Origin: [Clostridium] innocuum
Lineage (GTDB): Bacteria > Bacillota_I > Bacilli_A > Erysipelotrichales > Erysipelotrichaceae
DNA length: 64,000 nt
Reading direction: 5' to 3'
Assembly (NCBI GenBank): GCA_012317185.1
Contig: CP048838.1
Coordinates: 1,922,001-1,986,000, forward strand
Each line of letters starts with the position of its first letter. The first letter of the stretch is position 1. Under the pieces are notes generated by a model, which saw only the letters and a program-made list of their open reading frames with translations, did not search any database and was not told the origin of the DNA. Below are positions 8,225 through 16,219 of this stretch, in pieces. The position numbers and the translations under genes were made by a program.

Positions 8225-8992
8225 CGTGGCTGCTGTATTCCGTATGGTAAGCCGCTCTTTCCGCATCATCCGTAAAGGCATCCTCGTCATAGACCATTTG
8301 CTCAAATTCTACAAATTCTTCCCTTCTGCGGTAAAACAGTCGGTAAGCGGTTAGAAAGCGACATCCAAAACCGGTAAGGGTAAATGCCGGAACAGCAAGC
8401 AGCACCATATACAGCAATGGCTGCAGTCGCTCGGGTAACAGCAGCTGGAGGAGGAGCATGCACAGAATAAAGATGCCCAGAGCGCGTAGGAATGTTTTCT
8501 GCAGAAGGTTCGCCGGATGATAGCTTTCCTTTTTTATTCGATTCATAAGAAAGCATCGCATGCATGCATAGCAGGGAATACAGGCAAGCAGCACGAGCAT
8601 ACAGATATCCATGAGGTCTGTGGACGATGCCACATACATCAATATCATATACCCGGGTATCATCGTCAGAAAAAGGATGCCCCAATATAAACTCCTTTGT
8701 ATGAGCGCTGCATGCGTATGCCATTGCAGAAGGTAATACTGTATCATGACTACAATGGATATCAAAGCGGCCAGTGTGCAGCAGCCATACATGAACAGGG
8801 TGGACAGATAGGAGGTTCTTTGCTCAGCTGCAATATATTGCAGTGTGGCAAGAAACCATGAAAGGTTTGTAACAACAAAAAAGTGGACATTGCGGTGCAT
8901 ACGGCTGCCAGCAGCAGAATCGCATTTGCAGCCTGGCTGCTTTTGGTAACGGTGATATGATGTTTTACATAGGCAGTAATAGGATCGTACAT
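8187..8992 (-). pseudogene. Frameshifted membrane protein gene
   Basis: GGAG lies 8 bases before the ATG at 8992 (MYDPITAYVKHH), and this frame encodes a first hydrophobic helix. At the six-A run 8877-8882 (TTTTTT on the coding strand) the coding character switches to the -1 frame, which continues as VVTNLSWFLATLQYIA with several more membrane helices and an acidic tail to a stop at 8187. One extra T would restore a single ~268-residue protein. The original frame otherwise runs on to 8762 in low-quality sequence. The site reads T TTT TTG in the zero frame, which also fits a -1 slippery heptamer, so a programmed shift or a sequencing error must be kept in mind. Family not recognised. Confidence 0.5.
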
Positions 8993-9277
8993 GTGAAACA
9001 CTCCATTCCTTTTATAGTTTATCATACATTTGAGAAAGAGCCAACGATGCCTGATGGTTATGTAGAAAATTCGATAAACTGAAAAAGAAGCTATACGGTA
9101 TTCCGGAAGAGAAGCATGATTCCTGGACATACATGCACCTTATAGGATGATATTTTGCATACCCCGAAATATGCGATGCTGTACAGCTTTTGTTATCGTA
9201 CTTTCAAGATTCGCAGAGCCTTCTTAATTTTGTAAGTAAATATTCAGATTGGGCACATAGCATTTCAGGTCAAAGCA
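8993..9277. other. Divergent intergenic region
   Basis: It holds the ribosome binding site of the minus-strand gene at its left edge. Apart from the promoter at 9278-9286 on the right, I find no other supported element. Confidence 0.4.
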
Positions 9278-9286
9278 TGGTATAAT
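9278..9286 (+). promoter_or_regulatory. Extended -10 promoter for the 9317 gene
   Basis: TGGTATAAT, a TGN-TATAAT extended -10, lies 30 bases before the start codon. No good -35 is visible. Confidence 0.55.
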
Positions 9287-9316
9287 TACAAGGATATTGC
9301 AGAAAGGATGAACCGT

Positions 9317-10192
9317 ATGAGTTCGATGCATTTTCAGCCGCCGAGTCAGGATGCGGTTAAAAATAAATTTATTACGTCCATGAGCATGCTGCTCATTGTT
9401 GTCAGTCTTTATGTTACCTGCTATATGCTGTTCTTTCGCACCGTAGAGGTGGATGTGACAAAGGATGCAGGTATCGAATACAGGGGAGAGGATGGTTCCG
9501 CCAGTGTGCGGGTAATCAATCGAAACCAGAATTACAATCAGCGTATACAGGAGTTTATGGATTCCATCACCTATGAGGTGAAGCCGGCGAAAAAGCTGAA
9601 AAACGGTGATGAGCTGACCATAACCGCCCGATATGATGAAACGCTTGCCAGCCGTTACCATGTAAATCCGATTCAGACTGTTCGCAGAGTGAAGGTGAAA
9701 GATCTTCCGGAGCGGTTTGCGGATGTAAATGAAATCCCTGCTTCGTTTCTTTCTACGCTGGATGATCGAACCAGGAGCTATCTCAATAAAAATATGGAAC
9801 AGATATTAAATGAGGATTTCACCTCATTCTTCATCCGTTCCCAGCCGGAGCTGGTCAATCAGAAGCAGATGTATCGTGTCTTTCTGGATGGAAAGAAATC
9901 CAGTGCAAAGGATAAAATCATCGATATTTATGCAATAACGGCAAAGGGTGAGGTCAACACCTCCAGCAAGAAGGAGACACTGGAGATGAAGGAGGATACC
10001 ATTTATTATATGATTACATATAATGAAATCAATACATCCTTACGTATACTGGATGAGAACGTGTATGGAGAAAAGCTGATTATCTCAGAATCTAACGATT
10101 TGACGAAGGAAACGCAGTTTACCAGCTTTATGGAGAGCAAGTACAAGAGCGCATATGAGGTTCAAATCATGAAATCCGAAGCAAACAGCTGA
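9317..10192 (+). CDS. Hypothetical membrane-anchored extracytoplasmic protein
   Basis: A ~291-residue protein with a short cytoplasmic N-terminus, one membrane helix (about residues 20-40) and a large beta-rich, charged domain predicted outside. The first part of that domain (VDVTKDAGIEYRGEDGSASV then KLKNGDELTITARYDE) has the look of the Ig-like repeats in TcaA/YvbJ-type envelope proteins, but no zinc ribbon precedes the helix, so this is only a suggestion. AAAGG lies 9 bases before the ATG at 9317; the ATG at 9308 abuts it and is unlikely. Monocistronic, ending in a strong hairpin shared with the convergent HIT gene. Confidence 0.6.
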   Translation: MSSMHFQPPSQDAVKNKFITSMSMLLIVVSLYVTCYMLFFRTVEVDVTKDAGIEYRGEDGSASVRVINRNQNYNQRIQEFMDSITYEVKPAKKLKNGDELTITARYDETLASRYHVNPIQTVRRVKVKDLPERFADVNEIPASFLSTLDDRTRSYLNKNMEQILNEDFTSFFIRSQPELVNQKQMYRVFLDGKKSSAKDKIIDIYAITAKGEVNTSSKKETLEMKEDTIYYMITYNEINTSLRILDENVYGEKLIISESNDLTKETQFTSFMESKYKSAYEVQIMKSEANS

Positions 10193-10236
10193 TATACCGG
10201 ATATGGATTATATAAGGAAGTATAGTTCTTTAAACA

Positions 10237-10284
10237 CACACAACGAAAGGCTGTCTGCACTGTTAGACAGCCTTTCGTTGTGTG
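10237..10284. terminator. Bidirectional terminator with a perfect 20-bp stem
   Basis: The arms 10237-10256 and 10265-10284 are exact inverse complements with an 8-base loop. It lies between two convergent genes (the 9317 gene and the HIT gene). On the minus strand it is followed by TTTAAAGAA; on the plus strand by GAAAAG, so termination is likelier on the minus side. Confidence 0.65.
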
Positions 10285-10294
10285 AAAAGCAGGG

Positions 10295-10687
10295 CTATTT
10301 CAGTAAGGTGCCAATTGCATCCAGATCCTGCGGGTCACTCTTGTCAAAGCGGATCACGCAGGCGTCCTGCTCGCTGTAGCGGGGAATCAGGTGTACATGA
10401 AAATGCATGACACTTTGTCCGGCCACCTCATGGATATTGCTTAATACATTCATTCCCTCGGCATGGGTACGCTCCATAATGCGTTTTGCGAGCATCTGTG
10501 CAACCTCCATGACATGCTTCATCAGCTCCGGCTCACAGCTCATGAAATTCTCTGTATGCTGCTTGGGGATTACGAGCGTATGTCCCTTTGTCACCTGTGA
10601 AATATCAAGAATGGCAAGCACGGTATCATCCTCATAGATGCGGGTTGCGGGAATTTCACCTTTTACGATACTGCAGAATATACACAT
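10295..10687 (-). CDS. HIT family nucleotide-binding protein
   Basis: A 130-residue histidine-triad protein (Hint branch), expected to hydrolyse purine nucleoside phosphoramidates or adenylylated substrates in the cytoplasm. The signature HFHVHLIPR carries the catalytic His triad near residue 100, and CIFCSIVKGEIPA is the usual zinc-site-like N-terminus. GGAAGG precedes the ATG with good spacing. The gene stands alone. The physiological substrate is not known for most members. Confidence 0.9.
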   Translation of the reverse strand: MCIFCSIVKGEIPATRIYEDDTVLAILDISQVTKGHTLVIPKQHTENFMSCEPELMKHVMEVAQMLAKRIMERTHAEGMNVLSNIHEVAGQSVMHFHVHLIPRYSEQDACVIRFDKSDPQDLDAIGTLLK

Positions 10688-10740
10688 AAAAATCCTTCCT
10701 TTCCTTTTTACGTATTATAGCAGAAACAGGCAAAAAGAAA

Positions 10741-10757
10741 AAGAGCACGAAGCTCTT
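10741..10757 (-). terminator. Terminator of the foldase pair
   Basis: Arms AAGAGC/GCTCTT with a 5-base loop, followed on the minus strand by TTTTCTTTTTG. It overlaps the stop codon of the downstream foldase gene. Confidence 0.65.
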
Positions 10758-11634
10758 AATCCTGAACGATATAGGATTCATTGGTGGATTTGATACCGTC
10801 ATAAATATCCTTATCGTAAACTGTGAAATCATATTTTTTCAGATAATAAGCGGTTGCGGCCGGCTCGATATCGGTAGATGCTTTCTCAACGATGCTGTTG
10901 ATGGCATCCTCTTCAAAATCCTTCGGTGTTGCGTTTGTGACCTTCACAACATAGTATTTCTTGCTGGATGTATCCTCCATCACACTTTCAATCAGACCCT
11001 TTTTATTTGTGGATTTGATCTTGTCAAACACCGTTGTCGGCAGTCCGCTTTTGGAGTTATAGATTTCCTCTGATCCCTTGTAGGTGGTTGTTGATCCGTA
11101 TTCCTTCACAACAGCCTTGAAATCCTTGCCGTCCTTGAGTGCCTTCAATGCATTTTCCGCTTTCTTCTTGGAATCAGCCTCCAGAATCTGTGCCTTAACA
11201 GGATAATAGCTGTCAAACATGGCTTTTTCCTTAGCTTTTACATACTTTTTGTTTAATTCCTTCTGCTGCAGTCCCGGATAGATGCTTTTTTCCTTATACT
11301 GCTCCAGATTATCAAAGCCGTACTGCTTCAGTGTGTCCTGCAGACTGTCACCATACATGCTCTTCAAGGATTTTACAGATTCCTCTGCTTCTTTTTTCAT
11401 GGCGTCTGAGACCTTGATATTTTCCTTCTTGTAGATCTGTGTCTTGATCAGGCTCAGCGTTTCGTTTGCTCCTGCGCTGGTTTTGATCAGACCGTAAATA
11501 TCACCGTTGGTTATTTTGTTGCCTTCGATGGTGATCAGTGCTTCGCTTCCGTTTGAAATTCCTGCCGTGGCATCCTTACAGCCTGCCAGAGTGAACAGCA
11601 TCATAGCGGCGAGCAGTGTACAAAGCTTTTTCAT
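10756..11634 (-). CDS. PrsA-like lipoprotein with an atypical or lost PPIase domain
   Basis: A 292-residue secreted lipoprotein: signal peptide with lipobox LAGC (Cys 19), an N-terminal helical chaperone-type region, then a segment at ~145-240 in the place of the parvulin domain. That segment lacks the parvulin hallmarks (the SHIL start, the GGxLG turn and the GxHI strand), although VFDKIKSTNKKGLIESV and YYVVKVTNA keep the outline. It is therefore more likely a holdase-type chaperone for exported proteins than an isomerase. Lys-rich composition is typical. GAGGACGAGAG precedes the start, and it is the second gene of an operon, 13 bases after the PPIase-bearing paralogue. Confidence 0.75.
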   Translation of the reverse strand: MKKLCTLLAAMMLFTLAGCKDATAGISNGSEALITIEGNKITNGDIYGLIKTSAGANETLSLIKTQIYKKENIKVSDAMKKEAEESVKSLKSMYGDSLQDTLKQYGFDNLEQYKEKSIYPGLQQKELNKKYVKAKEKAMFDSYYPVKAQILEADSKKKAENALKALKDGKDFKAVVKEYGSTTTYKGSEEIYNSKSGLPTTVFDKIKSTNKKGLIESVMEDTSSKKYYVVKVTNATPKDFEEDAINSIVEKASTDIEPAATAYYLKKYDFTVYDKDIYDGIKSTNESYIVQD

Positions 11635-11647
11635 ATCTCTCGTCCTC

Positions 11648-12646
11648 CTATTCCTTTACGTCCAGGATGTCCATGATCTGTTTTTTGACATCATCATTCG
11701 CATATTTGATATCCAGCTTCTTTGCAGCTTCCCACAAATACGTGTTGGACAGGTTTTCCGTACCGCTGGCAATCGCCTTGTACAGGGAATCCTTTGCCTT
11801 CTTGTCTTTTTCCAATTTTGCTTTATCCGTTTCTTCCACCTTGATCAAGTGCCAGCCGTTGTAGCTGTCATTGCTTTCCTTGACCCAGTCACTGGTTTCT
11901 TTGGCCTTCAGCTTGAAGGCGGCATTCTTGAAGCTGTCCACATAAGAGGTGTCGGAATCCATATAGCCCAGATAGCCGCCATCACTCGCACTGCCATCAT
12001 CACTGTATTTCTTGGCAACATCCGCAAAGCTGTCACCCTTCTTTAATGCATCCTCAACCTTCTGCACCTTTTCCAGTTCCTTCTTGGTCGGCTTGTTTGC
12101 ATCCTCCATCTTAATCAGGATATGGGAAACCGTACGGGATTTCTTTTCCTTGTAGATTGGTGTAAACAGCTCATCCAGATGCTTGGAAATGTAGTCATTC
12201 TGCATTTTTTCCATTTTTGCCACGGTCATGCAGTAGTCATACAGCTGGTCGGAGGTAAATCCGTATTGTGCGATGTTCTGCGAAATCAGAGCCTCTGCAT
12301 CGGTACCGCTGCTGGCTGCCTGACTTTCCGCACTCTGCTTGATATTGGATTCATACTCCTCCGCCGTCTTTTTCAATTCATCCGTAGTCTTGATGCTGCT
12401 GTTGATAACCTCTGCCTGAAATTTCATGAACAGCATACTTTTTCCATACGTTTTACTCAGATTCTTATACAGCTCATCGGCAGTGATATTGACATCACCC
12501 TTCAGTCCTGCAACCACATCTTTGCCATCGACACTTTTTCCGGGAAGCTTCCCCTTGTTGGTGTCATAGACGCTGAATATCGCAAAGCCGATAAAAATCA
12601 GCGCAATCAGTACGACAAACCATTGCTTTTTCAGTATCTTGATCAT
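11648..12646 (-). CDS. PrsA/SurA-like peptidyl-prolyl isomerase (parvulin), membrane-anchored
   Basis: A 332-residue foldase with an N-terminal signal anchor (about residues 7-26, no lipobox), a SurA/PrsA-type N-domain, and a recognisable parvulin domain at ~175-275: SHILIKMED, then GDSFADVAKKYSDDGSA, GGYLGYMD and GWHLIKVEE. It should assist folding of exported proteins at the outer face of the membrane. AGGAGG precedes the ATG. A promoter with TTGCAT, 17 bases and TATAAT lies upstream on the minus strand. The downstream gene encodes a lipoprotein paralogue whose PPIase domain is degenerate, so the two may act together. Confidence 0.88.
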   Translation of the reverse strand: MIKILKKQWFVVLIALIFIGFAIFSVYDTNKGKLPGKSVDGKDVVAGLKGDVNITADELYKNLSKTYGKSMLFMKFQAEVINSSIKTTDELKKTAEEYESNIKQSAESQAASSGTDAEALISQNIAQYGFTSDQLYDYCMTVAKMEKMQNDYISKHLDELFTPIYKEKKSRTVSHILIKMEDANKPTKKELEKVQKVEDALKKGDSFADVAKKYSDDGSASDGGYLGYMDSDTSYVDSFKNAAFKLKAKETSDWVKESNDSYNGWHLIKVEETDKAKLEKDKKAKDSLYKAIASGTENLSNTYLWEAAKKLDIKYANDDVKKQIMDILDVKE

Positions 12647-12673
12647 AATGTCCTCCTAAATGAATACCGTAAT

Positions 12674-12702
12674 ATTATAGTGTATTTGCCTTTCAAATGC
12701 AA
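12674..12702 (-). promoter_or_regulatory. Sigma-A promoter of the foldase operon
   Basis: On the minus strand: TTGCAT (12702-12697), a 17-base spacer and TATAAT (12679-12674). It lies about 28 bases before the first start codon. Confidence 0.65.
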
Positions 12703-12871
12703 TTTTTTGGAAGTCTTTCCTGTAATTTCACACAAAAGTTCAGAAAGAAATCACATGGCATTCGGTATATGTCACAGAAAGGTTGAGTTTTGTAAAATCA
12801 GGGTTTTGCGGCTGTTTTTTATACAATTCCTATTTCTTTTGTATGAAATACAGCGAAATCAATCGTTTGAA

Positions 12872-12900
12872 TTGTGAATTGCAGGAAAATTTGGTATGAT
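12872..12900 (+). promoter_or_regulatory. Promoter of the suf operon
   Basis: TTGTGA, a 17-base spacer and TATGAT, with TGG just before the -10 (extended form). It lies about 26 bases before the sufC start. No IscR-type or Fur-type box was recognised nearby. Confidence 0.6.
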
Positions 12901-12926
12901 AATAACCGGACGAAAGGATGATAATG

Positions 12927-13742
12927 ATGAGTTGTTTACGTATTAAGGATCTGCACGTCAGTGTAGATGGAAAAGAAATTTTAAAGGGGCTGTCCCTTGA
13001 TATACATAGCGGAGAAACCCATGCACTGATGGGACCTAACGGGAATGGAAAATCCACCCTGCTTGCGGCCATTATGGGCAATCCCAAGTTTCAGGTGACC
13101 GGTGGAAGCATTACACTGGATGATCAGGATGTTTTAGCCATGGAGGTGGATGAGCGCAGCAAGGCCGGACTGTTTCTGGGAATGCAATACCCAAGTGAGG
13201 TCAGCGGTGTTACCAATTCCGATTTCCTGCGTGCTGCCATCAATGCCCGCAGGGAGCGGCCGATCCCATTGTTTTCCTTTATTCGTGAAATGGAAAAGAC
13301 AATCAGAGATTTACAGATGAAGGAGGATCTTGCGCACCGCTTTCTCAATGAGGGCTTCTCCGGTGGAGAAAAGAAGCGCAATGAAATCGTCCAGATGAAG
13401 CTGTTGAAGCCGTCGATCGCCATGCTGGATGAAATTGATTCCGGACTGGATGTGGATGCTTTGAAAATCGTAGCCGAGGCTGTTGCGGCTATGCAGAGGG
13501 AACAGAATATGGGGCTTGTGATCGTATCCCATTATGCCCGCTTTTATGAATTGCTGAAGCCGACCCATGCGCATGTTCTCGTGGATGGACGCATCGTTGT
13601 CAGCGGGGGAAGCGAGCTGGTGGAGAAAATTGATCAGCAGGGCTATGACTGGATCGAACAGGAATACGATGTGCAGGTTGTCAGAGAGGAAGAAAAGAAA
13701 GTCGAGCTGCTTGGCTCCTGCGGCGCAAGCAGGGGTGCATAA
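12927..13742 (+). CDS. sufC: Fe-S cluster assembly ATPase SufC
   Basis: ABC-type ATPase of the SufBCD scaffold, ~271 residues, energising Fe-S cluster assembly in the cytoplasm. Visible motifs are Walker A GPNGNGKST, the family-specific signature FSGGEKKRNEI, Walker B IAMLDEIDSGLD and the H-loop VIVSHYAR. AAAGG lies 9 bases before the ATG at 12927 and 6 before the ATG at 12924; either could be used, while the ATG at 12918 abuts the site. The C-terminal ~15 residues after VQVVREEEKK are an unusual extension. First gene of sufCDSUB. Confidence 0.95.
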   Translation: MSCLRIKDLHVSVDGKEILKGLSLDIHSGETHALMGPNGNGKSTLLAAIMGNPKFQVTGGSITLDDQDVLAMEVDERSKAGLFLGMQYPSEVSGVTNSDFLRAAINARRERPIPLFSFIREMEKTIRDLQMKEDLAHRFLNEGFSGGEKKRNEIVQMKLLKPSIAMLDEIDSGLDVDALKIVAEAVAAMQREQNMGLVIVSHYARFYELLKPTHAHVLVDGRIVVSGGSELVEKIDQQGYDWIEQEYDVQVVREEEKKVELLGSCGASRGA

Positions 13743-13743
13743 T

Positions 13744-14532
13744 ATGGAATATAGCGTACACAGCGGCTTTGAAACGCTGGCTCTTTCACCCCGGAATACG
13801 GAAAAGCTGAAGCTTGTGGTGGACGAACGCATAAACGCTTCTCTGCTTGTGACATACAGTGGAACGTGGGAGTCTTTACAGGTGGAGGTCATCGCTTCTC
13901 CATACAGCTCATTAACGCTCATGCTGAAAAACGATGGCAGTGAGGATGTGGTGCTGCAGGTAAGCGGCAGTGTCTACCGTGACGCCTCCCTGACACTGGC
14001 TCTGTGTGAGCTGAATGCAGGCAATACACAGGCAAGGGTTACCCTTGATTTATGTGAAGAGGGGGCTTTTGCCATGCTGCGCAGCGCATGCATTGCCGCA
14101 AGCCGCAAGCAGTTTCACATGCAGTGCAATCATTTGCAGGCACATACGGAGGGTCTCATGGAAAACTATGCCGTCGTGGAAGAAGGCGGACAGTATCGCA
14201 TGGAGGCCACCGGAAAAATCATCAAGGGTGCCAGGGAAAGCAATTCCCATCAGAAGACAAGAGTGCTGACGATGAGTGAGCGGCACAGCAGTGAAGTGGT
14301 GCCTGTGCTGCTGATTGATGAAAATGATGTGAAGGCAAGCCATGCGACAACGCTTGGACAGCCGGATGAAAATCAGCTGTATTACCTGCAGACACGCGGG
14401 CTTTCCCGCCGGCAGGCTCTCGGTCTGCTGACCGTCGGCTATATCATGCCGATCACAGAGCTGTTTGATCAGGAAGAAGTACGTACTGCATTGAAGGACG
14501 AAATCGAAATGAAGGTGGGTCTACATGCTTGA
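13744..14532 (+). CDS. sufD: Fe-S cluster assembly protein SufD (short form)
   Basis: Beta-helix scaffold partner of SufB and SufC. At ~262 residues it is far shorter than the usual ~420 and lacks the N-terminal helical region; what remains is the beta-helix core and the C-terminal SufB/D signature SHATTLGQPDENQLYYLQTRGLSRRQA. It begins one base after the sufC stop, with AGGGG 8-9 bases upstream inside sufC. It overlaps sufS by 8 bases. Short SufD forms of this kind fit the Erysipelotrichia-like context (inference). Confidence 0.88.
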   Translation: MEYSVHSGFETLALSPRNTEKLKLVVDERINASLLVTYSGTWESLQVEVIASPYSSLTLMLKNDGSEDVVLQVSGSVYRDASLTLALCELNAGNTQARVTLDLCEEGAFAMLRSACIAASRKQFHMQCNHLQAHTEGLMENYAVVEEGGQYRMEATGKIIKGARESNSHQKTRVLTMSERHSSEVVPVLLIDENDVKASHATTLGQPDENQLYYLQTRGLSRRQALGLLTVGYIMPITELFDQEEVRTALKDEIEMKVGLHA

Positions 14533-15757
14533 CAATGCAAATATCAGAAAAGATTTTCCTATGCTGCAGAAAACCATGCAGTCACATCCGCTCGTTTATC
14601 TGGATAGCGGGGCAACGACCTTAAAGCCCCGGCAGGTAATCGATGCGGTCGTCAACTATTATGAGAATTACGGTGCCAATGCGCACCGCGGAGATTATGA
14701 TCTGAGCTATTTTGTGGATCAGGAATATGAACAGACCCGCAAGGATGTCGCAGCCTTTCTGCATGCGGCGGATGCACGGGAAATCGTTTATACAAGCGGA
14801 GCCAGCTCTGCTTTGAATCTGGTGGCATACGGCTATGGCCGCAAGTTTCTGCAACGGGGCGATATCATTTTGACCAGTGTGGCGGAGCATGCTTCGTGTG
14901 TGCTGCCGTGGATGCGTGTTGCACAGGAATGCGGAGCTGTTGTTCAGTATGTGCCGCTGGATGCGCAGGGACGCATCACCCTGGAGGCAGTTGCTTCCAT
15001 GATGAATGAGCGCGTGCGTGTGGTTGCACTTGCACACATCAGCAATGTGCTTGGCTATCTGGCACCGATGCGTGAAATATGCGAGCTTGCACACCGCTAT
15101 GGAGCCGTGGTTGTCGTGGACGGTGCGCAGAGTGTGCCGCATATCCCGCTGGATGTTGTCGCTATGGACTGTGATTTTCTGGCGTTCTCCGCGCACAAGA
15201 TGTGCGGACCGACCGGAATCGGAATACTCTATGGCAAGCTGGAGCTGTTAGATGCCATGGATCCGCTGTATCTGGGCGGGGACAGCAATGCACGCTTTGA
15301 CATGTGCGGAAATATTCAGCTGAAAAACGCACCCTATAAATTTGAGAGCGGCACACAGCCGATTGAAGGCATCTTCGGTCTGCATGCAGCCTTACAGTAT
15401 ATCCAAAGCATCGGACGAAAGAATATCCACGCATGGGAAATGGAGCTGCATGACTATGCGATCCGTGAGCTGCGCAGGCTGGATAATATTGAGGTATACA
15501 ATCCGGATGCAGACACGGGCATCATTACCTTTAATGTAAAAAATGTATTTGCACAGGATGCGGCGACCTTCTTCAATGCGAACGGGATTGCCGTGCGCAG
15601 CGGACAGCACTGTGCCAAGCTGTTAAACAATATGCTGGATACGTCCGCAACCATCCGGGCAAGCTTTTATCTGTATACATCCTATGCGGATGTCGATCGG
15701 TTTCTGGATGTATGCCGCAGAGCAACCATGGAAGCCTGTCTGGATGTCTTTTTTTAG
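14525..15757 (+). CDS. sufS: Cysteine desulfurase SufS
   Basis: PLP-dependent class V aminotransferase fold enzyme that takes sulfur from cysteine as a persulfide, ~410 residues. The PLP lysine is in SAHKMCGPTGIG, the N-terminal substrate loop is YLDSGATTLKP, and the catalytic Cys sits in RSGQHCAKL, where most SufS have GHHCA. Its ATG overlaps the end of sufD by 8 bases, indicating coupled translation. It donates sulfur to SufU, encoded 12 bases downstream. Confidence 0.95.
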   Translation: MLDNANIRKDFPMLQKTMQSHPLVYLDSGATTLKPRQVIDAVVNYYENYGANAHRGDYDLSYFVDQEYEQTRKDVAAFLHAADAREIVYTSGASSALNLVAYGYGRKFLQRGDIILTSVAEHASCVLPWMRVAQECGAVVQYVPLDAQGRITLEAVASMMNERVRVVALAHISNVLGYLAPMREICELAHRYGAVVVVDGAQSVPHIPLDVVAMDCDFLAFSAHKMCGPTGIGILYGKLELLDAMDPLYLGGDSNARFDMCGNIQLKNAPYKFESGTQPIEGIFGLHAALQYIQSIGRKNIHAWEMELHDYAIRELRRLDNIEVYNPDADTGIITFNVKNVFAQDAATFFNANGIAVRSGQHCAKLLNNMLDTSATIRASFYLYTSYADVDRFLDVCRRATMEACLDVFF

Positions 15758-15769
15758 GAGGTCGTAAAA

Positions 15770-16219
15770 ATGAGTGACTTAATGAAGGATCCGATGATTT
15801 TGCGTTCGATCATCATGGATCATTATGAATATCCGAGGAATCATGAGCTGACAAAGGAGGATGGCTATGTGCAGAAGCATATGGCCAGTGAATCCTGCAT
15901 TGATGATATTTATGTACAAAGCAGAATACGGGACGGTGTTGTGGAGGACGTGCGCTTTGACGGTGTGGCATGCACGATCTCCACAGCCTCCACCTCCATC
16001 ATGAGTGAGCTGCTGAAGGGAAAACGCGTGGAAGAGGCAAAGGACATCATCGCCAATTATTTTCACATGATCGATCAGCGGGACTATGATGAGGAGAAGC
16101 TGGAGGAGGCGGTGGCATTCCACAATGTGGGAAGTCAGGCCAACCGGATCAAATGCGCCACCATCGGCTGGAAGGCGATGGAGGAAATGATCGAGGAAAG
16201 CGAGGAGCGTCATGAGTGA
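15770..16219 (+). CDS. sufU: SufU, zinc-dependent sulfurtransferase
   Basis: IscU-fold protein of 149 residues that accepts sulfur from SufS and passes it to the SufBCD scaffold. The N-terminal IMDHYEYPRN is typical. The three zinc/sulfur-ligand cysteines are in SESCIDDI, GVACTIS and RIKCATIGW; the aspartate ligand is in the first block (CIDD in place of the usual CGD). AGGAGG precedes the ATG. It overlaps sufB by 8 bases. Confidence 0.94.
   Translation: MSDLMKDPMILRSIIMDHYEYPRNHELTKEDGYVQKHMASESCIDDIYVQSRIRDGVVEDVRFDGVACTISTASTSIMSELLKGKRVEEAKDIIANYFHMIDQRDYDEEKLEEAVAFHNVGSQANRIKCATIGWKAMEEMIEESEERHE

Noticed and set aside
8877..8882. Programmed -1 frameshifting as the definite explanation of the membrane-gene break
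   Set aside because: The heptamer fits, but no stimulatory pseudoknot was found and the downstream genes also look disturbed, so decay is the simpler reading.
13567..13743. A long open frame starting inside sufC and running into sufD
   Set aside because: The sufD ATG at 13744 has a ribosome binding site and matches family length trends; the earlier codons are a shadow of sufC.
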